Source: Neptuniibacter marinus
GTDB taxonomy: Bacteria; Pseudomonadota; Gammaproteobacteria; Pseudomonadales; Balneatricaceae
Direction of reading: 5' to 3'
NCBI RefSeq assembly: GCF_001597725.1
Contig: NZ_LUTR01000007.1
Coordinates: 55,814 to 119,813 of the forward strand
DNA: 64,000 nt
The stretch's first letter is position 1, and each line of letters starts with the position of its first letter. Shown here piece after piece: positions 49,053-57,627 of the stretch. Made by a program: the position numbers and the translations under genes. The notes below the pieces were generated by a model. The model did not search any database and was not told where the DNA came from. It saw only the letters and a list, made by a program, of their open reading frames with translations.

Positions 49053-49520
49053 CTACTGATATATATTCCCATTGTGTAGCAGCCACCCTCCTTCATGACG
49101 TCCTCGTGGATCATGGTGCGTCCAGTGAACCACCCCTCCTCTAGCATTCCATTCATATTCACCAAAAAACTTAACTCGATCACCTACCCTTAATGCATTA
49201 ATGCGTGGCGCCAAATCAATATTATGGGCAACCAATAAGGTTTGCCCAGTCGACAATTTAAGGATGAATTTTTGATGACGACTACCTTGCAAATCGTCTG
49301 CTAATATTTTTATCACGGTGCCAGAGCCTCCAACCTGTAAATCGCTCTGTCTATGATCAAATGCCCTTTGTAACGCCTTATCACTGGATGAATAGTCTGC
49401 ACGATTTGATGACCCCTCAGTATTAATGACTTCACTTACATACCGAGCAACTTGCGGGTTTTCCTGAACATATGAATACAGACCAAACCCAATTAAACAG
49501 ACTAATATTAACTTCTTCAT
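49053..49520 (-). CDS. DUF3465 exported protein
   Basis: 155 residues with an N-terminal signal or anchor (about 1-17). The compact domain with GSGTVIKILADDLQGSRHQKF, GQTLLVAHNIDLAPR and RGGVVHWTHHDPRGRH matches DUF3465, which has an OB-like, nuclease-associated pattern of conserved His residues. Probably periplasmic. Function unknown; the conserved His cluster suggests metal binding. Confidence 0.75.
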   Translation of the reverse strand: MKKLILVCLIGFGLYSYVQENPQVARYVSEVINTEGSSNRADYSSSDKALQRAFDHRQSDLQVGGSGTVIKILADDLQGSRHQKFILKLSTGQTLLVAHNIDLAPRINALRVGDRVKFFGEYEWNARGGVVHWTHHDPRGRHEGGWLLHNGNIYQ

Positions 49521-49835
49521 TATTTTCCCATGAGATTAACGATGATCAATACGCCATGATCCAAAGCAATTGATGAATCCAAAGAAAAACACTGACATAA
49601 CGTGTGAGCATCCTTCTCATACTTAGCACCATCCGCTGGCGAACACGGACTTATCTTACCCGAATCTATGCCAAAACGCCTTCGATCTTCCCCTTCTCAG
49701 ATTGACTAAAACAAGAGCCCAAGTCAGCGATCAACCTACGCTGTCCTATAGGTTTTTTAAACCTTCCGGGCAACCCTAGTAAGTTTTACGCTATACTTCG
49801 TCCTACTCTCCTTATGACAATCTATCCGAGCCTTT
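49521..49835. other. Non-coding gap upstream of rhlE
   Basis: 315 bp between divergent genes. No gene and no clear hairpin. It must hold promoters for both sides. Cold-shock-type leader features were looked for and not seen. Confidence 0.4.
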
Positions 49836-51116
49836 ATGCCATTCTCAAACCTTGGTTTATCTACTCCTCTTTTACAAGCAATTAACGATCTGGGCTATAC
49901 CGCGCCAACGCCAATTCAGAAACAAGCTATTCCCCTTATTTTGGCGGGAAAAGATCTAATTGCGACAGCCCAAACAGGCACAGGTAAAACCGCTGCTTTT
50001 GTTCTACCTATACTCGAAAAGCTCAACAAAGAACGCACTCTTCGAGGCAAGCGCATACGGGTACTCATTCTCACCCCAACACGAGAATTAGCCGTGCAAG
50101 TGGCGGGCAATGTTGCAGAATACAGTAAACACCTAAACCTAAGCTCAATGGCCGTTTATGGTGGCGTAGATAGCGAGCCACAAAAAAAGCGCTTAATTCA
50201 AGGTGCAGATATTCTTGTAGCAACGCCCGGCCGATTATTAGATCTGGCCCACCAGCGCGCATTACATTTTGATGAGCTGGAAGTCTTAGTGCTAGATGAG
50301 GCTGATAGAATGGTCGATATGGGCTTTGGCGATGAGATACACAAGATCATCGAGCGTTTACCTGAAGCCCGTCAAAACCTCCTATTCTCAGCCACCATGA
50401 GCGATGGCGTTCGCGCCATCGCAGATGATTTTTCTGCGAGTAAAGTAGCTAAACCTGCCGTTAAGATCTCAGTTTCACCAAAAAACAAAACGGCTACAAC
50501 CATAAATCAGTGGCTAATCACTGTTGATAAAGACACTAAATCTGCACTCCTGAGTCATTTAATTAAGGATCAGCAATGGGATCAAGCACTGATTTTTATT
50601 GAAAAGAAACACGGCGCAGCCAAGCTGGTCGACCAATTAGCAAAACGCGGGATTGTAGCAGAAGCTATTCATGGCGATAGAAGCCAAGCCATGCGTGAAA
50701 AGATCTTAGCGGATTTTAAGTCAGGCGCACTAAAATACTTAGTCGCTACCGGCGTTGCTGCCCGTGGTATAGATATTGGCGAACTTAGTCGTGTGGTCAA
50801 TTACGACCTCCCCTTCAAACCAGAAGAATATATCCACCGTATTGGCCGAACTGGCCGTGCAGGAGCCACCGGTGAAGCTATATCTTTTGTCGCAATGGGG
50901 GACTTTAAAAACCTCTGTGCGATTGAAAGCCGTTTAAACCATATAATCGAGCGTAAAGAGATTGAAGGCTTTCCCGTCAGAAAAGTTGTACCGGTTTCCA
51001 TCTTAAACTATGTTCGCAAAAGCAAAGCGCCTGCGCCCAAACCGAGAAACAAAAGCACGAAAAAACACACAAGCCATAAAACGGAAGATAGAAAAAACAA
51101 AGATATTTGGGGTTAA
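49836..51116 (+). CDS. rhlE: DEAD-box RNA helicase RhlE
   Basis: 426 residues. Q motif (TAPTPIQKQAIP), Walker A AQTGTGKT (45-52), PTRELA, ATPGRLLD, DEAD (154-157), SAT, then the C-terminal helicase domain with VATGVAARGIDIG and HRIGRTGR. The Lys-rich tail (about 395-426) is typical of RhlE proteins and binds RNA. It helps ribosome assembly and RNA decay. A bidirectional terminator lies 8 nt downstream. Confidence 0.92.
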   Translation: MPFSNLGLSTPLLQAINDLGYTAPTPIQKQAIPLILAGKDLIATAQTGTGKTAAFVLPILEKLNKERTLRGKRIRVLILTPTRELAVQVAGNVAEYSKHLNLSSMAVYGGVDSEPQKKRLIQGADILVATPGRLLDLAHQRALHFDELEVLVLDEADRMVDMGFGDEIHKIIERLPEARQNLLFSATMSDGVRAIADDFSASKVAKPAVKISVSPKNKTATTINQWLITVDKDTKSALLSHLIKDQQWDQALIFIEKKHGAAKLVDQLAKRGIVAEAIHGDRSQAMREKILADFKSGALKYLVATGVAARGIDIGELSRVVNYDLPFKPEEYIHRIGRTGRAGATGEAISFVAMGDFKNLCAIESRLNHIIERKEIEGFPVRKVVPVSILNYVRKSKAPAPKPRNKSTKKHTSHKTEDRKNKDIWG

Positions 51117-51123
51117 AACATAT

Positions 51124-51152
51124 AAAAAAGAGCGGCTAATGCGCTCTTTTTT
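51124..51152. terminator. Bidirectional terminator between rhlE and the rho paralogue
   Basis: Stem GAGCG / CGCTC extended by A6 and T6, loop GCTAATG. It lies between convergent genes. Confidence 0.85.
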
Positions 51153-51194
51153 ATTAAAGAAAACAACCCTACCAGCAAGCCTAACTAAACCAAA

Positions 51195-52142
51195 CTATTC
51201 AGCGGCAAAAGCCTGTAATAGTTCAGCATTAGTAGGGTATTTTTCTAATAGTTCAACCAGCCGCCTCGCACCCTCTATAGGCTTAAGCTGAGTAAGCGAA
51301 CGACGTAATGCCCTAACCTTTGCAATATCTTTCGAATCGATCAGCAACTCTTCACGGCGGGTACTACTTTTAGCGATATCCAACGCAGGAAAAATTCGAT
51401 AATTGGCGGCATCCCGTGATAAAACAATTTCCATATTCCCTGTGCCTTTAAATTCCTCAAAGATCACTTGATCCATCCGGCTTCCGGTGTCCACCAATAT
51501 AGTCGCAAGTATGGTAAGCGAACCGCCGTTCTCGATCTTCCTAGCCGCACCAAATAATTTGCGAGGGATCTCTAATGCTCGGGCATCAACGCCACCGGAC
51601 ATAGTACGACCACTACTTCTCTGCTCCGCATTATGAACCCGTGACAAGCGTGTTAGTGAATCAATAACAATCATCACATCATGCCCTTCGCCCGCTTCTT
51701 TACGTGCTTTAGCAAGCAACTCATTGGCCACACGAACATGTTGAGCATAGCTCTCATCAGAAGAGGACGCATGCACCTCGGCGGTTACGTTACGCTTAAA
51801 GTCAGTCACCTCTTCCGGCCGCTCATCGATCAACAGTGCATACAGTTTGATCTCTGGATAAGCGGTACCTACCGCCTGACAAATATGTTTTAACGTAGTC
51901 GTTTTACCCGACCCCGGTGGTGCGACAATTAATCCTCGTTGCCCCATACCTATAGGCGTGATCAAATCCATCGCCCTCATAGACAGTTGCTGCGAGCCTG
52001 ATTCTAAGCAGATACGTGGGGATGGATGAATAGCAACACCATTTAAAAAACGTTTTTCTGGATCATTAGGAAAAAGATCCTCAACCTGAGGCTTAACGTC
52101 TTTATTCTTTTTTACCTTCAAACTTAATATTTTTCTCGTCAT
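51195..52142 (-). CDS. Rho-like ATPase lacking the N-terminal RNA-binding domain
   Basis: 315 residues, about 100 fewer than E. coli Rho (419). It lacks the Rho_N and cold-shock primary RNA-binding domains; a basic 20-residue N terminus replaces them. The motor domain is well kept: GQRGLIVAPPGSGKTT (Walker A 74-82), LLIDERPEEVTDF with the catalytic Glu, VIDSLTRLSR (Walker B), RTMSGGVDARAL (Q loop) and FEEFKGTGNMEIVLSR. It is a second, short Rho if the standard gene exists elsewhere; that gene is not in the window. Function unknown. Confidence 0.85.
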   Translation of the reverse strand: MTRKILSLKVKKNKDVKPQVEDLFPNDPEKRFLNGVAIHPSPRICLESGSQQLSMRAMDLITPIGMGQRGLIVAPPGSGKTTTLKHICQAVGTAYPEIKLYALLIDERPEEVTDFKRNVTAEVHASSSDESYAQHVRVANELLAKARKEAGEGHDVMIVIDSLTRLSRVHNAEQRSSGRTMSGGVDARALEIPRKLFGAARKIENGGSLTILATILVDTGSRMDQVIFEEFKGTGNMEIVLSRDAANYRIFPALDIAKSSTRREELLIDSKDIAKVRALRRSLTQLKPIEGARRLVELLEKYPTNAELLQAFAAE

Positions 52143-52231
52143 GGTATCGCTTTAATAACTCTGGACAATTAAGTGAGTTGATCTGTTGGTGGGTAGGCTA
52201 GCCCATTGTGACTGTACAACAACAGATGGGG

Positions 52232-52921
52232 TTATTTACTAAAAGATTGAATCTCTTCATGGCACAAGTAACGCCACTGACCTACATCTACATCAAGACG
52301 AATATCGCCAATCTGTTCTCGATGGAGTGAACGTACACGATTACCTACCGCCGCAAACATACGTTTTACCTGATGAAATCGGCCTTCAGTAATCGTCAAA
52401 AGCACCTCTTTAGGTGTAATGATCTCTAATAACGCAGGTAGGGTTGGCTGTTGCTCCCCTTGTAAGTTTACGCCACTTTTAAATTTAGAGACGACCTCAA
52501 TAGAGATCTCTTTGGCCAAGTGTACACGATAAACCTTGCAACACCCTTTAGCGGGTCGCGTAATATTAAATGACCAGCGGCCATCATCCGTCATCAACAC
52601 TAAGCCTGTGGTATCTACATCCAAACGGCCCACAATATGCAACTCGGATACTTTATCAACATCAAGATAGTTAAAAATAGAGGGATAGAGCTCATCTATA
52701 TTAGAGCAAATAGTACCTGCAGGTTTATGTATTAATATATAGCGGAAATCCCGAGCCTTCAGTCGACGACCATTTAACGTAACCTGATTATTTTCATGAA
52801 CCTGAGTCGCCTCCTGCGTTGTAACAATATCATTCACACGCACGGCACCTGAATGAATATGCGCGATCGCCTCAGTTTTTGTTAGCTCAGTACTTTTGCA
52901 AACAAATTTATCAAGGCGCAT
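52232..52921 (-). CDS. rsuA: RsuA-family 16S rRNA pseudouridine synthase
   Basis: 229 residues from the ATG at 52921. N-terminal S4 domain (MRLDKFVCKSTELTKTEA), then the RluB/RsuA-type catalytic domain with the Asp motif GRLDVDTTGLVLMT and the substrate-loop segment YRVHLAK, and finally GRFHQVKRMFAAVGNRV. RsuA modifies U516 of 16S rRNA; the S4 plus short catalytic domain matches RsuA better than RluB/RluF but is not conclusive. Its start overlaps the DUF4144 gene end by 11 nt. Confidence 0.87.
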   Translation of the reverse strand: MRLDKFVCKSTELTKTEAIAHIHSGAVRVNDIVTTQEATQVHENNQVTLNGRRLKARDFRYILIHKPAGTICSNIDELYPSIFNYLDVDKVSELHIVGRLDVDTTGLVLMTDDGRWSFNITRPAKGCCKVYRVHLAKEISIEVVSKFKSGVNLQGEQQPTLPALLEIITPKEVLLTITEGRFHQVKRMFAAVGNRVRSLHREQIGDIRLDVDVGQWRYLCHEEIQSFSK

Positions 52922-53255
52922 TATCGACAACCGTTAACCCCACCGCTAACCAGCCCTCGGCTATTGAGTCGATAGAAAACTTAGCAACACAGCATTGGTC
53001 AAGACAAGACATATGCTCTTTAACTATCTGGTTCACCTTTGCTTTATCAAAATATAGACCTGTAAAATTGGGCATGATCTGGGTATTCGCTTTATCATGT
53101 AAACTATATATCGCTCCCATAGCATCAATTAACAGATCCCCATCAACATAAGATGCTAGATACAAATCACTATTCGATATCCACTCAGATTCATTTGGGA
53201 CAAAAGCCAGCTCACCTTCTCCCTCATATTTAATCACCGCAGGCCAAATAATCAC
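52911..53255 (-). CDS. DUF4144-like protein
   Basis: 114 residues, soluble. The N-terminal MIIWPAVIKYEGEGELAFV and the following EWISNSDLYLASYVDGDLLIDAMG remind me of DUF4144, a family seen in marine gammaproteobacteria. A DNA-level overlap of 11 nt with rsuA makes them an operon. The C-terminal part begins a helix rich in Lys and Asp. Function unknown. Confidence 0.6.
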   Translation of the reverse strand: MIIWPAVIKYEGEGELAFVPNESEWISNSDLYLASYVDGDLLIDAMGAIYSLHDKANTQIMPNFTGLYFDKAKVNQIVKEHMSCLDQCCVAKFSIDSIAEGWLAVGLTVVDNAP

Positions 53256-53321
53256 TCAATATCCCCGTAAGCTATAACCCTATAAATAACCTTTATTCTC
53301 AATAGAAAATCAGCATATAGA

Positions 53322-53819
53322 TCATCTACCTTTATAAAGCGATACCAACTCTGTTTCGACATCAGTGGTAAATCCATCCACCAACAGCGCCCCTTTCCCA
53401 TTTTTCACATACCCATCAAGCACATAAATTTCAACGGAAAAGCTCAACCTATTATTGCCATCTAACTGGTTAAACAGAACCTCTTCCACTTTCACCCGAA
53501 CATAGGTCTTAGTGGGAGGGCCTTGTTCCGCCTGTAGAGCAAGACAAGTGAAACCTTTGCCACGTTTTCTCACATCGAGCACATCATCAAAACAGCGAGA
53601 ATATTTAACAGAAAACTGTCTCTCAACCAGAAAAGCATGGATAAACCCGAAAGCCAGAACGTAGTTTTTCTCTTCGGCAACAAACTGTTTTTGATAGATA
53701 AGCTTAAGGGCTTTAGGTGGCTCACCGTTCGGCCCTACTTCCTGATCAGCAGAGGATGATGCGTCGGAGCAACCCAGCAAACAAAGTAAAAATACAAACG
53801 CCGTTGCTCTAAACATCAC
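53322..53819 (-). CDS. Hypothetical lipoprotein
   Basis: 165 residues with a lipoprotein signal (MMFRATAFVFLLCLLGC; lipobox LLGC, Cys17). The mature part starts with a Ser/Ala/Asp-rich linker and continues as a beta-rich domain (YVLAFGFIHAFLVERQFSV, VRVKVEEVLFNQ). Residue +2 is Ser, consistent with outer-membrane sorting. Family not recognised. Next to the Bax-inhibitor gene. Confidence 0.65.
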   Translation of the reverse strand: MMFRATAFVFLLCLLGCSDASSSADQEVGPNGEPPKALKLIYQKQFVAEEKNYVLAFGFIHAFLVERQFSVKYSRCFDDVLDVRKRGKGFTCLALQAEQGPPTKTYVRVKVEEVLFNQLDGNNRLSFSVEIYVLDGYVKNGKGALLVDGFTTDVETELVSLYKGR

Positions 53820-53860
53820 CCATCCCCTTAGCTATTAATGCCACCGGTTTTGTTGCTCGG

Positions 53861-54517
53861 CTATTTTCTACCCAAAATTCGGAGTATGCGTAAAAATAAG
53901 TTGATAATATCCATATATAAGGCAGCTGCGCTATCTACAGCATTATCATAAGTTTTAGGGATAGCATTAGCGCGCGCCCAGTCATAACCAATATAACCGC
54001 AAAAGATAATAGCAACGATCCAATCTAAGATATCGTGATGGGTATTAAAGATGAATACCTCAATTAACTCGACCACGATGACACACAACAGCGCAATAGA
54101 AAGTCCGCCTATTATTTTCTGAAAAAAAGCAGGATACATAGAACCTAAAAGCATCATAACAAAGGTTACCATACCGGTAACTCTGATCGCTTCTAATACA
54201 ATAGATGGATCATATTGACTTACAACCAGGTTAATAATGAATCCAAAGGGAACCACAACAAAGTTATAGCCAATAAAGCTCACTGTGGGGCTATCCGATT
54301 TTTTAAAAAGATAAATACCAAAAAAGCAGGAGGCAAAATAACCAATAAAAAAGACGATTGGATTAATACTGCTTATCAACTCAACGGGGACGTTTTGCAC
54401 CATCCACCAGTTGATAGCAAAGCCCCAAATTAAGGTTAACCCGATAACCAAATTGTACATTGAAGCACTGATTAACTGATCATTCGTTTCCGTACGATTA
54501 AAGACACCTACGTCCAT
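53861..54517 (-). CDS. Bax-inhibitor-1 (YccA/UPF0005) family membrane protein
   Basis: 218 residues with about seven hydrophobic spans. The C-terminal motif SAAALYMDIINLFLRILRIL is the hallmark of bacterial BI-1 proteins, and the preceding GYIGYDW segment carries the acidic pair thought to gate Ca2+ in BsYetJ. The role in bacteria is poorly known; E. coli YccA interacts with FtsH. Single gene, preceded by GAGGGAATT. Confidence 0.83.
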   Translation of the reverse strand: MDVGVFNRTETNDQLISASMYNLVIGLTLIWGFAINWWMVQNVPVELISSINPIVFFIGYFASCFFGIYLFKKSDSPTVSFIGYNFVVVPFGFIINLVVSQYDPSIVLEAIRVTGMVTFVMMLLGSMYPAFFQKIIGGLSIALLCVIVVELIEVFIFNTHHDILDWIVAIIFCGYIGYDWARANAIPKTYDNAVDSAAALYMDIINLFLRILRILGRK

Positions 54518-54657
54518 TATAATTCCCTCTATGTAAAGTTGCCGTTATGTGATAATTGTTAAGTCGTTGAACTAAAATAGAAATTAGAGCGGCTTTCACA
54601 TAATTAATACGTCCAAGTCAAACACCTACGGCACATTAAATCCTCCGCCATTCAAAT

Positions 54658-55602
54658 TCAATACCCACGGGTACGTATCACAGCCTCGGGGATCTCACCG
54701 CTCTCAAAGTATCTCGCTATATTAGTCGCAACAATTTTTGATGCTGTTCGAATATTGGTAGGGGCAGAGATATGGGGAAGAACCGTTACATTGGGTGCCG
54801 TCCATAAAGCACTATCGGTAGGTAGGGGCTCAGTTTTAAAAACATCTAAAACAGCATGTTCTATGTGGCCGCTTTCTAAATGTGACAGCAGCGCATTTTC
54901 ATCAATTATTGGCCCACGCGCAAAGTTAATAATCGATGCACCTTTAGGTAAGAAACCTAAGCTTTTATTATTTAATAAATGATGGGTGTCCTGAGTTAAA
55001 GGCAACAAGCAGATAAGTATATCCGTTTCCGCCAACAGCTGGTTAAACCCCTCTGCACCACTAAAACACTTTACACCCTCAAGCTCAGTTGAGCGCCGAC
55101 TCCAACCGGCAACATTAAAACCATTTAAAACCAACTTTTCTGCCGCTGCTTTGCCTAATTGGCCTAAGCCTAATATGCCTACCTTACGATCTTTTAATTC
55201 CACTAAATCATGCTGCATCCACACTTGCCGGTCTTGCTGACACCGATATTTAGGCATATCACGATGCAAATAAAGCGTCCACGCAAGTACAGCTTCTGCC
55301 ATTGTCGAAGCTAAGTTAGGGTCGATCATTCGCACTATATCAAAATGAGCATTAGGTAATTCAGCAACAAGTCGCTCTACCCCCGCCCATACACTCTGTA
55401 CCCAGCGTAGGTTAGGAAGCTCAGCAAGTTCTTTTGGATTGGGGTTAGCAACAATAGCAACCTCAATAGTTAAGCACTCCGTTGCGGATAGCTCTTCAAA
55501 CGGTATAAGACGAGTATTCTTTAACAATGGACCTATTTTAGCCAACCAAGACTGCTTTTCATGATTGGGAATATTGCCAACAAATGCGATACATTTCTGC
55601 AT
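54658..55602 (-). CDS. D-isomer 2-hydroxyacid dehydrogenase (GhrA-like)
   Basis: 314 residues. The NAD(P)-binding motif is GLGQLGKAAAEKL followed by GWSRRS, where Arg-Arg near the strand 2 end suggests NADP preference. The catalytic elements are NFARGPIIDENAL (Arg), the Glu in DVFKTEPLP, and His in TVLPHISAPT. It resembles glyoxylate/hydroxypyruvate reductase A. It would reduce glyoxylate or hydroxypyruvate, which would fit with two isocitrate lyases in the window, though that link is speculative. Confidence 0.85.
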   Translation of the reverse strand: MQKCIAFVGNIPNHEKQSWLAKIGPLLKNTRLIPFEELSATECLTIEVAIVANPNPKELAELPNLRWVQSVWAGVERLVAELPNAHFDIVRMIDPNLASTMAEAVLAWTLYLHRDMPKYRCQQDRQVWMQHDLVELKDRKVGILGLGQLGKAAAEKLVLNGFNVAGWSRRSTELEGVKCFSGAEGFNQLLAETDILICLLPLTQDTHHLLNNKSLGFLPKGASIINFARGPIIDENALLSHLESGHIEHAVLDVFKTEPLPTDSALWTAPNVTVLPHISAPTNIRTASKIVATNIARYFESGEIPEAVIRTRGY

Positions 55603-55969
55603 ATAGATACCGTGCGAATAGAAAGATCAAAGCGCCATGGCCAATAACCTTATTATTAATTTTACCGGCCTAGGCATTGTGCCAAATTTAAAGTCTAAAA
55701 ATAACGTATCGCTCGATATAAAAGCTATACAGGTGCCATTATCTACCTAGACACCTTAAAAAGGGCCGCTAATCACGACGCTTAAGATGTTGGAAGCACA
55801 ATATCTAACGGTTTAGTTCACAAAGAGAGACTATTGACCACTTTGAGCTTTATATGAAAATGTTGATCCCTATTCGATCCATAAGTTTCACTATCAAGCT
55901 TAATAAGTGACTATTTAGACAAACGCTAATTGATATATTGCTAATATGTAAAGCACACAGAAAGGAAAT
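55603..55969. other. Gap between core genome and cassette-like region
   Basis: No gene or clear repeat. AT-rich, and it marks the change from conserved chromosomal genes to accessory DNA. The integron-side boundary appears to lie near 55999, where similarity to the second toxin-antitoxin copy begins. Confidence 0.4.
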
Positions 55970-56050
55970 ATGACGGAAAGGTTTGGGATATATAATCTTT
56001 TATTGCTGCTCGTCGCTACCGGCTTTTACTTTTGTTATTTTAACAAGTGA
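55970..56050 (+). CDS. Possible 26-residue hydrophobic peptide
   Basis: ATG 55970 is preceded by the strong ribosome-binding site AAAGGAAAT. The product has a short polar start and then one hydrophobic stretch (YNLLLLLVATGFYFCYF) ending in NK. It could be a small membrane protein or a chance frame. The second half, but not the start, is repeated at 57907-57958 in front of toxin copy 2, so only this one has a start codon. It runs opposite to the adjacent toxin gene. Confidence 0.35.
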   Translation: MTERFGIYNLLLLLVATGFYFCYFNK

Positions 56051-56068
56051 AGTTCAGTTGAACGCTAG

Positions 56069-56380
56069 TTAGTTTTCATTTTCGCCAGATAGTAAAAACT
56101 TTCGTAAATCTCGCTCTTGCCTTAACACGTGAAGAATATAAACTAAATCCTTATCAACTTTGTAGAAAACGCGGCAAGGGTTTACGACTAATTCTCGATA
56201 ATTTAAAGTCGAAATCTCTTCAGGGATTCGGCCTGAGTCAGGAAATTGTTCGAGCCTTTCCACCTTATTGAAAACTTTTTCTACTAATTGCCTCGCAGCG
56301 AACGGATGACTCACTGCAATATACTCAGCTATGTGGTTCAGATCATCTAGTGCCGGCTCAGTCCAAATTATTTGAGCCAT
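56069..56380 (-). CDS. parE: ParE/RelE-superfamily toxin, copy 1
   Basis: 103 residues. IIWTEPALDDLNHIAEYIA with the later YRELVVNPCRVFYKVDKDLVYILHVLRQERDL is the ParE/RelE fold. ParE-type members poison gyrase while RelE-type members cut mRNA; the sequence favours ParE by general pattern but does not settle it. The start overlaps the antitoxin end by 13 nt. The stop codon lies inside the presumed attC R'' box. The protein is identical to copy 2 at 57977. Confidence 0.88.
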   Translation of the reverse strand: MAQIIWTEPALDDLNHIAEYIAVSHPFAARQLVEKVFNKVERLEQFPDSGRIPEEISTLNYRELVVNPCRVFYKVDKDLVYILHVLRQERDLRKFLLSGENEN

Positions 56381-56625
56381 TTACTCATCTTCTCTTTGGC
56401 TTGTGACATATCCACTGTTCGACCTTCACGGATAGCCTGCTCACCTTTCGCGATACCTTCCAGGATTTTCATCCGTTCTACCATTAACTCGTAATCAGCT
56501 ACGTCAAGCAAATAGGCTGATGGCTGACCATGCTCAGTTATAAGAATAGGTTCTTTTGACTCATGCAGATCAGCGAGCAGCTTTGTTGCTTGCCGCTTTA
56601 ACGTCGAGACAACTTCAGTTCTCAT
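56368..56625 (-). CDS. Phd/YefM-family antitoxin, copy 1
   Basis: 85 residues. The N-terminal DNA-binding part (MRTEVVSTLKRQATKLLADL, ITEHGQPSAYLLDVADYE) is typical of Phd/YefM antitoxins, and the C-terminal helical tail should wrap the toxin. The antitoxin comes first, as usual for this family. One residue differs from copy 2 (Ser7 versus Thr7). Direct repeats upstream are a likely operator. Confidence 0.88.
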   Translation of the reverse strand: MRTEVVSTLKRQATKLLADLHESKEPILITEHGQPSAYLLDVADYELMVERMKILEGIAKGEQAIREGRTVDMSQAKEKMSKWLK

Positions 56626-56646
56626 AGTAACACCTTAGATTAAAAT

Positions 56647-56664
56647 GTATCACTATAGTATCAC
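56647..56664 (-). promoter_or_regulatory. Probable autoregulatory operator of toxin-antitoxin copy 1
   Basis: Two direct GTATCAC repeats, at 56647-56653 and 56658-56664, separated by TATA, lie about 22-39 nt upstream of the antitoxin start. This suits binding by the antitoxin over the promoter. The same pair occurs at 58555-58572. Confidence 0.5.
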
Positions 56665-56684
56665 TCCGTTTCAAAGAAAACTAA

Positions 56685-56759
56685 CGCCCAAATTAGCTAC
56701 CGTAACGTAGTTACTTTGTGCTACATAAAGCACAAACCCAGCGTTGCAGCAGAACTTAA
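56685..56759. other. attC-like half-site upstream of toxin-antitoxin copy 1
   Basis: CTAACGCCCAAATTAGC at the cassette border is an R'-type integron core (GGCGTTAG on the minus strand). The arms expected of an intact attC are separated by the MITE-like element that begins at 56760, so the site may have been broken by it. Tentative. Confidence 0.45.
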
Positions 56760-56952
56760 GGGTCAGGTCTTGCATTCTCCGTATTACCTCTGGAAGTTAA
56801 GCGACATAACGCACCTAAAAATTCGATTCTTAGCGGTCTGACATAATGCACACGCCTTGTGAAAGTCTATCAAAAACAACAGTAAACCAACTTAAAAAAT
56901 ATGGGCTTAGTTAGGTATTAGTCACCAATATGCACGATGCAAGACCTGACCC
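56760..56952. mobile_element. MITE-like element, copy 1
   Basis: Perfect 16 bp terminal inverted repeats (GGGTCAGGTCTTGCAT at 56760-56775, ATGCAAGACCTGACCC at 56937-56952) bound about 193 bp without a gene. A second copy with similar inner sequence lies at 57705-57895. No transposase is in the window, so any movement would be in trans. No clear target-site duplication. Confidence 0.75.
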
Positions 56953-56954
56953 CG

Positions 56955-57018
56955 TTCGTTGCTTTTCTGTGTGCCGAAGCGCCAGCGTAGGCGCGTCCGG
57001 CAACAGCCGCTTGTTAAC
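56955..57018. other. attC-like hairpin downstream of higA
   Basis: The stem GCCGaaGCGCC / GGCGCgtcCGGC (56973-57001) is followed by CTTGTTAAC on the plus strand. On the minus strand this reads GTTAACAAG directly after the higA stop, like an R''-L'' pair of an attC. The matching R' is not clear. Confidence 0.45.
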
Positions 57019-57313
57019 CTCTTAGTTCAAGATCTTCCCGAATTACCTCTGGATGGCGAAAGGCAATCTCGATCAGCGCTTTTGCTGGACCAGAGGGTTT
57101 ACGTCGACCTTGCTCCCACTCCTGCAGAGTACGCGGAGAGATATGCAGTACCTCAGCAAACTCTATCTGAGTCAGGCCAGTTTTGCCGCGGGCCTCTGCA
57201 ACCTCGTTAGGCTCAACACGACTAATTCGTGCAGCTTTTCCGGCTTTCATTTCTTTAACAGATTGGAGCAACTTGTTGCCAAGTTCCTCTGCACTCAGAG
57301 TCTCGTTAATCAT
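57014..57313 (-). CDS. higA: HigA-family antitoxin (HTH)
   Basis: 99 residues. The central helix-turn-helix (RGKTGLTQIEFAEVLHISPRTLQEWEQGRRKPSG) belongs to the XRE/HigA2 type. The N-terminal region (MINETLSAEELGNKLLQSVKEMKAG) is helical. The start at 57313 overlaps the toxin end by 8 nt. In this operon the toxin gene comes first, as in hig systems, and HigB-2/HigA-2 pairs are known from Vibrio cholerae integron cassettes. Confidence 0.88.
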   Translation of the reverse strand: MINETLSAEELGNKLLQSVKEMKAGKAARISRVEPNEVAEARGKTGLTQIEFAEVLHISPRTLQEWEQGRRKPSGPAKALIEIAFRHPEVIREDLELRG

Positions 57314-57620
57314 TTTCCAGTACCTCACGAATAGACTTCAGGATATGCGCGGGTATGTTTTCCTTAACGGCCTTTTTGTAGATCACCAATAACCAGATCT
57401 CACCATTAGCCAACCTGGTAAAGTAGATGACTCGCACTCCACCACGCTTCCCTGAACCCGCTACCGACCATCGAACCTTTCGACACCCGCCGCTACCAGG
57501 AATAGGGTCGCCAATCTCTGGGTTGGCTGCCAACCAAGAGAAGAAGGCGCTTCGCTCTTCTTCGGTCCAGATTTTTCTGGCATCCGCTTCGAATGTAGGG
57601 GTTTCGATGATAGTAAACAT
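57306..57620 (-). CDS. higB: HigB/RelE-family toxin
   Basis: 104 residues from the ATG at 57620. FTIIETPTFEADARKIWTEEE, GSGGCRKVRWSVAGSGKRGGVRVIY and EIWLLVIYKKAVKENI are characteristic of the HigB2/RelE-like mRNA interferases. It precedes its antitoxin. The ATG has no ribosome-binding site and lies only 7 nt after a good -10 box, which suggests a leaderless or nearly leaderless message. Inference only. Confidence 0.88.
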   Translation of the reverse strand: MFTIIETPTFEADARKIWTEEERSAFFSWLAANPEIGDPIPGSGGCRKVRWSVAGSGKRGGVRVIYFTRLANGEIWLLVIYKKAVKENIPAHILKSIREVLEND

Positions 57621-57627
57621 GACAACC

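Larger units (their letters stand above)
55999..56689. repeat. Toxin-antitoxin duplication, copy 1
   Basis: About 691 bp nearly identical to 57907-58597 (about five differences seen). It includes the ParE-like toxin, the antitoxin and the promoter. The right end falls at a cassette boundary: GTTAGTTTT on the minus strand beside CGCC, with the complementary AAAACTAAC overlapping the toxin stop codon. This is the mutual complementarity expected of an integron cassette. Confidence 0.8.

Noticed and set aside
56959..57210. 83-residue plus-strand frame
   Set aside because: It is antisense to higA and the attC-like hairpin; an artefact of the repeat-rich sequence.
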